Notes under the pieces: generated by a model
The model's input: only the letters and a program-made list of their open reading frames with translations
What the model was told of the DNA's origin: nothing
Databases searched by the model: none
Assembly: GCA_001829185.1 (NCBI GenBank)
Contig: MIAR01000004.1
Span: 62,001 to 126,000, forward strand
Length of the DNA stretch: 64,000 nt
Origin: Spirochaetes bacterium GWB1_60_80
GTDB taxonomy: Bacteria > Spirochaetota > Spirochaetia > Treponematales > UBA12059
Reading direction: 5' to 3'
In this document: piece by piece, positions 43,296-51,436 of the stretch
Layout: each line of letters opens with the position of its first letter
Position numbering within the stretch: the stretch's first letter is position 1
Made by a program: the position numbers and the translations under genes

Positions 43296-45200
43296 TCAGG
43301 GATTAAGCTGAAGTTCCACATGGACTTCGCCACTGCCATCGACCGGCAAGTGCAATTCCCAGGTCAGGGAAACCGGTATACCCTGCACCGGATTCGTCTG
43401 GTCGGACGGTAAGGGCAAGGTAATCCTGGCCTGCGCGTCGGGCCGGCAGTTCAATCGCGTAGACAGACAACTCTCCAGCCCCAAAAAAGACACGGCATGG
43501 GCCGTAACGGCCGGCTGCGGCAATTGGGCTAGGCCAGGCCGGGTGGCCTCCCCCGGACTGGCAAAATAGCTAGTGGCGTCAATGGCGATGGCTTGCAATT
43601 CCTCCACCAGGTAGGCCAAATTAACCGCCGTCCGGAAAGTAAACTGGCTGGCTTGGCTCCCGGTGTTCCGGAACTGATAATCAATTGCGATCTTTTTACG
43701 GGCAAAGGTATAGGTCTTGGTTATCTGAACCGACGGGAATTCCGAAAGCCCCCACAGCCGACTGTCGGCTTGAAACACCAGGCTGTCGGTCGATTTTTCG
43801 GTTGGTATCAACTGGTAAATGGTAACAGGGCGAGCCGCCGGCGAAGCCTGGCCCTCAGCCAGCGCTTGCAGGTAATCGAGGCCGATACCGGTCAGGCTGG
43901 CCGTCGCGGCCGGATCGGGGTGGTACATGTCGCACAGGTTGCGGCGAGCCTTGAGCAACTCCAGGATAAAAATCGCGGCATCGGCGCCTCGAATATAGGC
44001 ATTCAGGTCAACGCCTTGGTAGATGAATTCTTTCTCGCCATCAAAATCGATATCGGCGTTGATGATGCCGGGCTTGAAATTGGCTTTGGGCCTGGTGCTT
44101 TGTTCAGCATCCAGCAGCCCTTTCCAGGCCGCCTGGCGGATAGCCGGCACGGCGATGCCGCCCGATGGGGCATGCCAGAAGGCGTCTGCCGCCTGGCCAA
44201 TCCATAGATCCTCGGAGGCCGTCTTCTTGCGGGCCTTGTCACCGCGCAATTGGCCAATCAGGATATGGACATAGGCCATTTTCGAGTACAATAGATGGGC
44301 GCAAGGATGCGCCACTAAGGCTCTACGCAGGCTACCATGATGCTTGTCATAGTCAAAATGGCCATCATTGACCGAAATCATAAACCGTTTGGTGGCGGTC
44401 CCCGGCAGATAGGCCCGATCAATGGCATGCCGGGCTTTCAATAGGCGGCTGGGCGTAACCGTCTCCAGCGCCAGGGCGTTGCGCCGGAACCAGGCAAAGG
44501 TCTTTTCCATCAACAAGTCGGGTGACTCCAGACCAGACTGCCGCCAGAGCCGGGCGATCAGCTCACCTGGCATCATAATTGTGGCTAGCTCAGTTTGATT
44601 ATCCGCCAGCAGCCCTTCGGCGACCTGCTCAAGGCCCCGGGGTTCGGACCACGACAAGAGGCAATCATGAACCGGGAAGATGCTGACAAAGCGGCCTTGA
44701 TCTTCCGAAATGACCGGTCGGCCGGTTGTGACCGGAATGGCCGCCTTGTCAAATTGATTAGCCAACAAAAAGGTATAGTCGATACCGCAGGTTTGCATGG
44801 TAGTAGCCAGCCAAGGCTCCCAGGCGTACTCGTTGAGCCAACAACCACGGGAACGCTTGCCGAATTTCTTGCGTAAATAAGTGGTTAGCAATTCGATCTG
44901 CCCCAGGCGGTCTGAATGGGGAATCAAGGGCAAGATGGGTTCGTGGAAGGCACCACCCAATAATTCAATCTGGCGCTTGCCAATCAGTTCTTCCAGCAGC
45001 ATGAAAAATTCCGGATGCCTAACCTCCAGGCGCTGTAGAAGGCTGCCTGAAAAATGCAGGGTTACGGAAATTTCAGGAAAGCGGTTGAGCGTGGACAGAA
45101 AGGGACGGTAGCAGGACTGGTATACTTCCTCGACTACTGAATCACTAATTCCGGCGGGAAGATGATTATACATACCCAGTATCAACATTTTTCGATGCAT
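43296..45200 (-). CDS. GH57-like alpha-glucanotransferase/amylase family protein
   Basis: A 634-residue protein with the layout of GH57 4-alpha-glucanotransferases: N-terminal barrel (MYNHLPAGISDSVVEEVYQ, ISVTLHFSGSLLQRLE, ELLGGAFHEPILPLIPHSDR) and C-terminal beta-sandwich (DUF1925/1926-type). The nucleophile motif WLNEYAWEPWL keeps Glu124. The general-acid motif DDGEKFG of characterised enzymes reads IMMPGELIA at ~208-216, so the acid appears lost. Some other activity, or a binding role, is possible. The ATG at 45200 is preferred because AAAAGGTGGGG precedes it and a promoter fits; a TTG further upstream would be the only alternative. Confidence 0.75.
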   Translation of the reverse strand: MHRKMLILGMYNHLPAGISDSVVEEVYQSCYRPFLSTLNRFPEISVTLHFSGSLLQRLEVRHPEFFMLLEELIGKRQIELLGGAFHEPILPLIPHSDRLGQIELLTTYLRKKFGKRSRGCWLNEYAWEPWLATTMQTCGIDYTFLLANQFDKAAIPVTTGRPVISEDQGRFVSIFPVHDCLLSWSEPRGLEQVAEGLLADNQTELATIMMPGELIARLWRQSGLESPDLLMEKTFAWFRRNALALETVTPSRLLKARHAIDRAYLPGTATKRFMISVNDGHFDYDKHHGSLRRALVAHPCAHLLYSKMAYVHILIGQLRGDKARKKTASEDLWIGQAADAFWHAPSGGIAVPAIRQAAWKGLLDAEQSTRPKANFKPGIINADIDFDGEKEFIYQGVDLNAYIRGADAAIFILELLKARRNLCDMYHPDPAATASLTGIGLDYLQALAEGQASPAARPVTIYQLIPTEKSTDSLVFQADSRLWGLSEFPSVQITKTYTFARKKIAIDYQFRNTGSQASQFTFRTAVNLAYLVEELQAIAIDATSYFASPGEATRPGLAQLPQPAVTAHAVSFLGLESCLSTRLNCRPDAQARITLPLPSDQTNPVQGIPVSLTWELHLPVDGSGEVHVELQLNP

Positions 45201-45223
45201 GCCCCACCTTTTCCCGTCACGCC

Positions 45224-45252
45224 AGCATAAACACAATTCCAAAAATCCGCAA
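45224..45252 (-). promoter_or_regulatory. Promoter of the GH57-like gene
   Basis: On the minus strand TTGCGG (45247-45252), 17 nt, TATGCT (45224-45229), leaving a ~17-nt leader with a Shine-Dalgarno. Confidence 0.45.
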
Positions 45253-45317
45253 TAGAAAAACCGGCATTCTCCTTGAAAACGCTCGGCTCTTTGCCCTGAA
45301 CAAACCAGCGCCTACCG

Positions 45318-45902
45318 TTACTGGATACCCGAAATAAGACCATACGCCAGAAGTCCATTCAGGCCGGAGAAGGCCATGGCAACCAGACCGATGGTCATCA
45401 AGAGGACGGGCCGGCCACGCACCGCGGCGGGTAAGGCATTCAACTCCATTCGCTCCATAATATCGAATATCAGGACCGAGGCCGCAAAATAACCCAGTAC
45501 GGCCATTACCGCGCTCAGCGCCACGGCCCAGGCCGCTGTCGCATGGTATGAAACCAGGCTGGCTAGATAGATCAACAGCGAAAGCGGTAAATCCGCTGGC
45601 TGCACCCGGAATGGTTGGCTGCTTTTCTTGATTTTTTTGAGGTAGACATAATGCAGTGCATAAGCGCTTGCGATTAAGACTCCCAGTAACAACGGCGTTA
45701 AGGTGAGTAATCCGGCTGGCTCAAGCAATAAACGGCCGCTTAACAGAAATACAAGAGAAAGGGCGGCCGTCAGAAGCGCCAGTACCAGACAGCTTTTGAG
45801 GCTATGCTGCGGGCGGCGGCTTTTTGAAGAGAGGGCTCCCCAATTCAGGAAAATATTAAGCGCAAAAACTGCGTAAAAAACAGTACTTGTCAGCTGGAGC
45901 AT
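45318..45902 (-). CDS. RnfA-like membrane protein lacking cluster cysteines
   Basis: A 194-residue six-helix membrane protein homologous to RnfA/RsxA. The C-terminal part is clear: ERMELNALPAAVRGRPVLLM then AMAFSGLNGLL parallels the E. coli block ERLAVADVPAPFRGNA...SLAFMGFSGL. In RnfA one [2Fe-2S] ligand lies in FLGxCPFxGVSKK; here the segment reads FLNWGALSSKSRR (residues 18-30) without Cys. The second ligand region (TTNCAxLG) lies in LLIYLASLVSYHA (residues 108-120), also without Cys. The only cysteine is residue 38. It is the last gene of the operon; no RnfB follows. Confidence 0.8.
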   Translation of the reverse strand: MLQLTSTVFYAVFALNIFLNWGALSSKSRRPQHSLKSCLVLALLTAALSLVFLLSGRLLLEPAGLLTLTPLLLGVLIASAYALHYVYLKKIKKSSQPFRVQPADLPLSLLIYLASLVSYHATAAWAVALSAVMAVLGYFAASVLIFDIMERMELNALPAAVRGRPVLLMTIGLVAMAFSGLNGLLAYGLISGIQ

Positions 45903-46492
45903 TAGTCTCTCCCCATTTTTCTGGAAATAAAACTGAGCAGAGCCAAAATAATGGCCATGAGTATAAAGGCTCCGGCCGGCTGGAGCATGAAGGGCAACCA
46001 GATGGCTGACAACCCACTAGCCTGACCGAAGGAGGCAATGCCGCCGCCAGCCAGGAATTCGCGGATCAAACCAAAACCAGCCAACAATAAGCCCGAAACG
46101 GCGCCATCCCGAAGGCCCTGCCAAAGAGCATCGGGGTCTGTCGGGGCCACTCCCTCCAGCCAGGCCGACAAGACCGGCGGCAGAACCATGAACATGAAAA
46201 CCGACGGGTAGATCGACTCAAATAAAAAAGGCGAGATAATTCTCAATAATGACAGAATCAAAGACAACAGTAGCGCCGCCGCCAGGCATTCGAGCGTAAA
46301 AAAAAGCAGTCGCTTCTGGAAGAAAACCGCCACCCGGGCGAAAAATATGACGAAACCATAGAAAACCAAGTACATCAGTCCTAACACCAAGCCAGTCTGC
46401 AAGGAATTAGCCGCGACCAGCAAAGGCATCAGGGCGGCAACCAGGATAAATCGCTCCCGGCCAGGCGCCTGGCCCAGCGCTTCAGTTACCAT
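45902..46492 (-). CDS. RnfE-like membrane protein lacking cluster cysteines
   Basis: A 196-residue membrane protein homologous to RnfE/RsxE. GLRDGAVSGLLLAGFGLIRE (compare DGFSIGMGATxxxxxLGSLRE) and WLPFMLQPAGAFILMAIILA (compare PGAFIGLGLMLA) identify it. The first cluster motif, LLGLCPLLAVT in E. coli, reads LVAALMPLLVAAN (residues 17-29), with Met in place of Cys. The second, PLIVTNCIVVGRAE, reads FMFMVLPPVLSAWLE, with Pro in place of Cys. Shine-Dalgarno GGAGG precedes the ATG. It overlaps rnfG by 11 nt. Confidence 0.8.
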   Translation of the reverse strand: MVTEALGQAPGRERFILVAALMPLLVAANSLQTGLVLGLMYLVFYGFVIFFARVAVFFQKRLLFFTLECLAAALLLSLILSLLRIISPFLFESIYPSVFMFMVLPPVLSAWLEGVAPTDPDALWQGLRDGAVSGLLLAGFGLIREFLAGGGIASFGQASGLSAIWLPFMLQPAGAFILMAIILALLSFISRKMGRD

Positions 46493-47018
46493 CGCTAACC
46501 TCCATCAATCCCAAGGTGGCTTGTTTAGCCGCGGACGCCAAGTCGAGCCAAATACGGCCAGCGTATCCAGTCAGGACGGACCCGGTGATGGTGTCCCCGG
46601 TAAGGGCGGTGACACCATCACCGGCACTGGATACAGCCACTCGTTGGTTGAAGGCTTGACGTAATTGATTGTCACCGCGGGCATACAAAGGCAGGCCGCT
46701 GATTACTTTTCCGTTAGCGTCGCAACGCAATACATACACGGTATAGGTTCCTTCTAACGCCAAGGCGCTGAAAACCAGAGACTCCTCGCCGCTAACCAGA
46801 TAAGCCAAGATCGGTCCTTGCCTGATAAAGCTGAATCGGCCTGGTGCAGCCAGACTGGCCGGTTCGTCGCCGTCGCCCGCTCCGGCCAACCTGGCGCGCT
46901 CCGTGATAAACGCGCTGGCGTAGCCGTTCGAGTACAAGGCAAAGAGCGTGGCCAGCGCCAGGAATCCCAATAAAGCGATACTGGTAGTACCCGCGATTAG
47001 CCAGTCACGTTTGGTCAT
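46482..47018 (-). CDS. RnfG-like protein lacking flavinylation threonine
   Basis: A 178-residue protein with one N-terminal membrane helix and an extracytoplasmic FMN-binding-type domain (YTVYVLRCDANGKVISGLPL). In RnfG and NqrC, FMN is attached to the last Thr/Ser of D-x-x-[ST]-G-A-[TS]. Here that segment is DTITGSVLT (residues 142-150): the FMN-carrying residue is Val. The ETPGLG loop of the family is also missing. The identification rests on size, topology, operon position and the remaining D-x-I-T-G pattern. Overlaps rnfD by 4 nt. Confidence 0.75.
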   Translation of the reverse strand: MTKRDWLIAGTTSIALLGFLALATLFALYSNGYASAFITERARLAGAGDGDEPASLAAPGRFSFIRQGPILAYLVSGEESLVFSALALEGTYTVYVLRCDANGKVISGLPLYARGDNQLRQAFNQRVAVSSAGDGVTALTGDTITGSVLTGYAGRIWLDLASAAKQATLGLMEVSDGN

Positions 47019-48082
47019 CGGTTGCCAACCTTCTTGAAAACACTCGGCATTGCCAATCGATCAATCGTGGAAACCAGGGTATTGGCGATTATAATGGCGA
47101 AAGCCGCGCCTTCGATGTACGTTTTCCAGCGGGCGAAGACAAAAAACAAGCCACCGATGATTAAGCCGTACAGGATCATCCCGGATCGTCGGACTGGTGA
47201 AGTTACGGGATCGGTGGCGTAATAGAAACCGGTCAGCAAAAGACCGCCACTGGTCAAACCCAGCAGGATGTTGTTATCGAGTAAGAACACATCGACCAGA
47301 CCAGCGCCGATCAAGCGCATCAGCAGGCCATATACCAGCAGCATAGCCAGTGGTATTTCCAGCTTAACCGAGCGGCGCGCTATCATGATGATCGAACCGA
47401 TAATAATGAACAGGGTGCCGCTGCCGCCAATACTGGCGGCGTTAAAACCAAGCAAGGAATCAATATAGCCTTCGGGTAGCTTGGCATTCAGCAAGTTAAA
47501 TAATCCATCGTTCAGAAACCCCGTCACCAAACGGTCGATGGAGCTGACGCTTAACCCGCCGGCACTGGCTACCACGCTGCTATTCGCCAGGATGTTTTGG
47601 AGGAAGGGCGTCGCCCGGGTGGCGAAACCAGAACTAGTCAACCCCAACTGGTTCAAGTTGACCAGCATGAAAGCTGGCCAGTTGAGAAAAGCGAAAGCGA
47701 CCCCAGCCATGGCCGGATTCATCCAGTTGGCGCCGGTACCGCCAAAAAAATGCTTTACGACTGCCAGGGCGAAGACCGTAGCCATGGCCGGGACATACCA
47801 GGGGACTTCCGGCGGCATGGCCAAGGCAATGAGGCAGCCCGTTAAAATGGCCGATTCATGCAGCTTGAAACGTCTGGTGAGCGCGTAATTGGCAGCCACC
47901 TCGGTTACCGCCGCCGCCAGTATCGAAATTAGCCAGACTTGAGCAGCCGGCCAGCCAAACAACAGCACCGACCAGACTGCAGCCGGCAACAAGGTAAGGA
48001 GGCAGACCCGGATAGTCTGGAGGCTGGTTTGGCTGCGATGGACGTGCGGAGGTACTTTTTCCGGCAGAACTTCAGTTTTCAT
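47015..48082 (-). CDS. RnfD-like membrane protein lacking flavinylation site
   Basis: A 355-residue multi-pass protein homologous to RnfD/NqrB. Conserved blocks are PPHVHRSQTS, LTGCLIALAMPPEVPWYVP, VVKHFFGGTGANWMNPAMAG, YYATDPVTSPVRRSGMILYG and EGAAFAIIIANTLVSTIDR. The flavinylation motif [ST]GAT of RnfD, expected in the middle loop, reads IDRLVTGFLND (residues 182-192), so the acceptor Thr is Leu. The ATG at 48082 has GGAG at 7 nt and overlaps rnfC by 11 nt; the frame continues upstream but overlaps rnfC more. Confidence 0.85.
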   Translation of the reverse strand: MKTEVLPEKVPPHVHRSQTSLQTIRVCLLTLLPAAVWSVLLFGWPAAQVWLISILAAAVTEVAANYALTRRFKLHESAILTGCLIALAMPPEVPWYVPAMATVFALAVVKHFFGGTGANWMNPAMAGVAFAFLNWPAFMLVNLNQLGLTSSGFATRATPFLQNILANSSVVASAGGLSVSSIDRLVTGFLNDGLFNLLNAKLPEGYIDSLLGFNAASIGGSGTLFIIIGSIIMIARRSVKLEIPLAMLLVYGLLMRLIGAGLVDVFLLDNNILLGLTSGGLLLTGFYYATDPVTSPVRRSGMILYGLIIGGLFFVFARWKTYIEGAAFAIIIANTLVSTIDRLAMPSVFKKVGNR

Positions 48083-49361
48083 GGGTCGCTCCAGCTTTCT
48101 GCTGCTGTTTAAAATGAACAGACAAGGGAATTCGCGATGAACAGACATAAGAACAGGCTGCGCAGCCGGAACAGCGCTCTAATTGCGCCGTTACCAAACT
48201 GGCTTGTCCGGCCATGATGAAGGTGTTCATGAAGTAAGGATTCAGCCGCTCCGGGCAGGCCTTGATGCAGTTACCGCAGCGCATGCAGACTTCCTGCTGG
48301 CTCTGTCGCGTTTCCGGCCGCGTTAATAACCACAGCGCTCGGGTCGTTTTCGTGACCGGCATATCAAGGTCCTCGATATATCCATTCACTAGCGGATTGT
48401 TGACGGCAATAGTGTCTGGCGTGCCAACAAAACCACCGCATTCCTCAATCAGCTTGCCAATGGGCGTACCCAGACGAACCTTGAGCAAGGAGGGCTGCTT
48501 GAGCGCATTGCCGCCCAAAAACACGAATTGATTGAGGTATGGAATATTGGAATTGATGGCCTGATAGGTCGCCACCAGAGTACTCGGCTCAACAAACAGG
48601 GCTGAAAGGCCAGACTTGTGTCCGGTGAGGGCTTCGGCCACCTGATTGGGGAAAAAATGCGGATAGCGGGGACTAAAGTACTCGATCCGGTAGGGCAACT
48701 TGTTGGCCTGCGCCTCGGCATGCAAGCGACGGCAGTCGCCGGCCTGGGCATTCACGGCAAAGATGACTTCGGTCATGGTGCTGGCCTGCAGGAGCATGGC
48801 GCAGGCCTTGACGACCTCAGCGGTGTACTGGTTGAGAATGCTCGCCTCAAAACCGGAAAAGACCTCCATATCCAGCACGTTGACCAACAAACTGGCCGCT
48901 TGTTGATGATCGGCCACCAGGCGATGCAAAGCCTGGCCGGTGGCAGTCCGGATAATTCCGCGGTCTTGGAGGATATACAGAATCTCGTTGCGATTCAGCG
49001 TACGCCAGAATTTGTTTTCGGCCGGATAGCCGGCCAGGTTAAATTTGCCGACCAGGCTGATAACGATGGCCCGGCTGACGAAGCCATTGGTGGACTGGAC
49101 GGACAGTTGCTTGCGGATGATGCCAGGGACCGGCGCATGAACGTTGACCGCATTGCGGCCAAGAGCCTTGGCCAGTAGTTGCCCCTCGCAGACTTCCTGT
49201 CCTTCGTGGACGATAATTTCAGTTTCAGCCTCGAATTCATGCTCCCGAAGCGCCACTAAGGCATGATTGGGGAGAAAGGCATTGCTGATCTCGGGCAGCT
49301 CTCGCCCTGTTTGACCGGACAGGCTTATTCCGCCGTGTTTAAATGATCTTATATGTTTCAT
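48072..49361 (-). CDS. RnfC-like iron-sulfur protein lacking NADH/FMN loop
   Basis: A 429-residue protein homologous to RnfC. The N-terminal part keeps HEGQEVCEGQLLAKA and VNVHAPVPGII. At the C-terminus two 4Fe-4S motifs are intact: CMRCGNCIKACP (from residue 359) and CSGCAACSYVC (from 397). The Gly-rich NADH/FMN loop of RnfC (GxGGxGFP) is absent; the region reads DRGIIRTATGQALH (133-146), and the usual N-x-x-E-C-E-P segment reads NVLDMEVFSG (161-170). The protein therefore probably cannot oxidise NADH. ATG at 49361 preferred over an upstream GTG because GAGGGCGGTAAGG precedes it. Confidence 0.87.
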   Translation of the reverse strand: MKHIRSFKHGGISLSGQTGRELPEISNAFLPNHALVALREHEFEAETEIIVHEGQEVCEGQLLAKALGRNAVNVHAPVPGIIRKQLSVQSTNGFVSRAIVISLVGKFNLAGYPAENKFWRTLNRNEILYILQDRGIIRTATGQALHRLVADHQQAASLLVNVLDMEVFSGFEASILNQYTAEVVKACAMLLQASTMTEVIFAVNAQAGDCRRLHAEAQANKLPYRIEYFSPRYPHFFPNQVAEALTGHKSGLSALFVEPSTLVATYQAINSNIPYLNQFVFLGGNALKQPSLLKVRLGTPIGKLIEECGGFVGTPDTIAVNNPLVNGYIEDLDMPVTKTTRALWLLTRPETRQSQQEVCMRCGNCIKACPERLNPYFMNTFIMAGQASLVTAQLERCSGCAACSYVCSSRIPLSVHFKQQQKAGATHEN

Positions 49362-49365
49362 ACCC

Positions 49366-50886
49366 TTACCGCCCTCGATCACTGGACTGCCTGATGGCGC
49401 GACTGGCCGTCAAGACCTCGAAGGCCACCAACAGCACGAGCCCTAGTATACAGATATAATAGGGTATTGCATCAAGCCCGAATCGACTCATTTGCGCTGA
49501 CTGGGGTTGGCTTTCCTGGCTTGGTGACCAGGCTGGGCCGGTTTCAGGCAGCAAGAGTCGCAGGTTACCTTGTCTGATAAGGACACCGAGCTGGTCACGT
49601 ACCTCAGCCAGGTGCACATCCTGGAACGCGATTGAGCTAGAGCCATTCTCGGCTAGGGTGCTCGCGTAACGACGATAACGACCGGCTGCCAGGTCAAGAC
49701 TGCCCAGGATACCGTCTTGTAATGCCAGCTGCAGAAAAGCGTGTTCCAGCAAACCACGTTCCAGTTGCTGGCTTTCCAGGGCGTCGCCCAGCTCCAGCGC
49801 ATAATTAGCCTGATAGACAGGCGCAGTGCCCACTAGGCTCAGGACCAACACCAAGAGTCCGGCTACCAAGCTCGGCCAGAAGGCTGTATGCCGCCTAACC
49901 CGGCTAGCCGTCGGCAGGATACGGTGAAACAGCGGCGGCTTATGGATGACGCGCCAGTGGTCGACCTGGTACAAGCCCGTGCCGAAACGGACCAGCAGCC
50001 CCGTAACCAGAGCGGCTAGCAGAAACCAGATCACTAGCCGCGGCACCGCAATCAACAAGCCAAGACTGAGCGCCGCATAGGGCCATAACAAAAAGAGAAC
50101 CGGCTTGAGGCCGGCACCATGAAAGGTCAAACGCCCCCGGCCATTGAGCGTCGGCGGAAAGGCGGTACAGAAACCGGCCTGGCCGGCCAAGACGATCAGG
50201 GAAAGAACCGCCCCCGGCAGGCCACCATCGATCACCGCTCCGGCCAGCCAGGGCAAGGCTAAGCCGACCCGGAACAAACTGTCCCGGGCACGCCTAGTCG
50301 ACAGGAGCACCAAGATTTGAAACAGGACAAGCGCCAGCCAGACCGGCCAGACCGTGGCCGAAAAATCGATGTTATGGCGCCACTCCAGGTTCACCGCGCT
50401 GAAAGCGTCAGTCAGGTTCCGCAGCTCAGGCAGGGCTGCCGCCGGGAGGTAGACCAGTCGCCAGGACCGGCCATCGAAATTTCGCCGGAAAAAATCGGGC
50501 CAAGCGCCAAGCAGCGCCGAGGCACGCGGATCCTCGGCTATCAGGCGGCCGGATAGTTCCCGGTATGGAACCAGGTCGGTGGTCACGAAATCAGTCAGTG
50601 GAATTTCGGCGGACTCGAGGGTTACGAGGCCAGCCGGCACCAGGGACTGCAGAATGGCCCGGCCGGGTAGCGGTATGGCGCCAGGCGCGGCCGCTGGATT
50701 ACCAAGGTCAACGGGTGACTCGGGTATGGCCAAGCAAATCATCCTTGGCAAATGGGCCATGCTGGCCATTGGCGGATGAAAGGCCAACAAAAGCCCGACC
50801 AGCCCGACCAATAAGGCAATCGAGCCAGTTAGCAGCAAGCGTTGCGGCCAGTGAGCGCGCCGCTCTACCTTGCTTAGAGCGTGCAT
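49366..50886 (-). CDS. Multi-pass membrane protein of the Rnf-like operon, unknown
   Basis: About 506 residues. A first helix (LLLTGSIALLVGLVGLLLAF) is followed by an extracytoplasmic region of ~160 residues, then five or six helices (for example WPVWLALVLFQILVLLST, LVIWFLLAALVTGLLV), a second soluble region of ~100 residues and a last helix (YYICILGLVLLVAFEVLTA). No motif or family recognised. It overlaps the DUF212 gene by 13 nt at its start and ends 4 nt before the rnfC ATG, so it is made together with the Rnf-like proteins and may be a subunit. The start at 50886 is uncertain, as no ribosome-binding site is evident. Confidence 0.65.
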   Translation of the reverse strand: MHALSKVERRAHWPQRLLLTGSIALLVGLVGLLLAFHPPMASMAHLPRMICLAIPESPVDLGNPAAAPGAIPLPGRAILQSLVPAGLVTLESAEIPLTDFVTTDLVPYRELSGRLIAEDPRASALLGAWPDFFRRNFDGRSWRLVYLPAAALPELRNLTDAFSAVNLEWRHNIDFSATVWPVWLALVLFQILVLLSTRRARDSLFRVGLALPWLAGAVIDGGLPGAVLSLIVLAGQAGFCTAFPPTLNGRGRLTFHGAGLKPVLFLLWPYAALSLGLLIAVPRLVIWFLLAALVTGLLVRFGTGLYQVDHWRVIHKPPLFHRILPTASRVRRHTAFWPSLVAGLLVLVLSLVGTAPVYQANYALELGDALESQQLERGLLEHAFLQLALQDGILGSLDLAAGRYRRYASTLAENGSSSIAFQDVHLAEVRDQLGVLIRQGNLRLLLPETGPAWSPSQESQPQSAQMSRFGLDAIPYYICILGLVLLVAFEVLTASRAIRQSSDRGR

Positions 50887-51356
50887 ACGGCAAGCGCGAT
50901 GAAGAATCCCATCAAGCCGCCGACGATGATTTGCGGCATGGTGTGCCCATGCACTTCCTTGACCGGCGTGAAGGGCGTGCTGCAATGCTTGGCCAGCTCG
51001 GTGCCCAGTTGATTGATAGCCCGCGCCTGGAGTCCGGCAGCACGACGGACGCCGACAGCGTCGCGAATAACCACCATGGTAAAGAAGAAAGACAAGACAA
51101 AAATATCACTCAACATGCCGCTGGTATAGGCGATGGAGGTGGTGATGGCCACCGACAGGGCGCTGTGGCTGGAGGGCATGCCGCCGGTTTTCCAGAATAG
51201 GGTAACGAGCACTTCCTTGAAACTGCCGGAAGGGTGCCGCAGCAAGCTAATCAGCGCCTTGGCGAATTGGGCGACAAACCAACTAGTAATGGCTGATAAA
51301 AACACCGGCTGCCTAAGCAAATTGACAAGCCCGAAAAGACTGATACCGTTATTCAT
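50874..51356 (-). CDS. Divergent PAP2 (DUF212/YuiD) family membrane protein
   Basis: A 160-residue membrane protein of the divergent PAP2 family. Signatures: WFVAQFAKALISLLRH, WKTGGMPSSHSALSVAITTS, FTMVVIRDAVGVRRAAG and VKEVHGHTMPQIIVGGLMG. The family is related to acid phosphatases or haloperoxidases; substrates are unknown, perhaps a lipid phosphate. First gene of the Rnf-like operon. The ATG at 51356 was chosen; an upstream in-frame GTG (51371) also exists. It is divergent from the pseudouridine synthase gene. Confidence 0.85.
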   Translation of the reverse strand: MNNGISLFGLVNLLRQPVFLSAITSWFVAQFAKALISLLRHPSGSFKEVLVTLFWKTGGMPSSHSALSVAITTSIAYTSGMLSDIFVLSFFFTMVVIRDAVGVRRAAGLQARAINQLGTELAKHCSTPFTPVKEVHGHTMPQIIVGGLMGFFIALAVCTL

Positions 51357-51401
51357 TGTCCCAGTTTCCACCGTTCATCATTTTGGGATGAGGCCAGCCA
51401 C

Positions 51402-51430
51402 TTGACCTCGCTGGAGCATAAACCTAGACT
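51402..51430 (+). promoter_or_regulatory. Leaderless promoter of pseudouridine synthase gene
   Basis: TTGACC (51402-51407), 17 nt, TAGACT (51425-51430), then 6 nt to the ATG at 51437. No Shine-Dalgarno. Confidence 0.7.
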
Positions 51431-51436
51431 GACATA

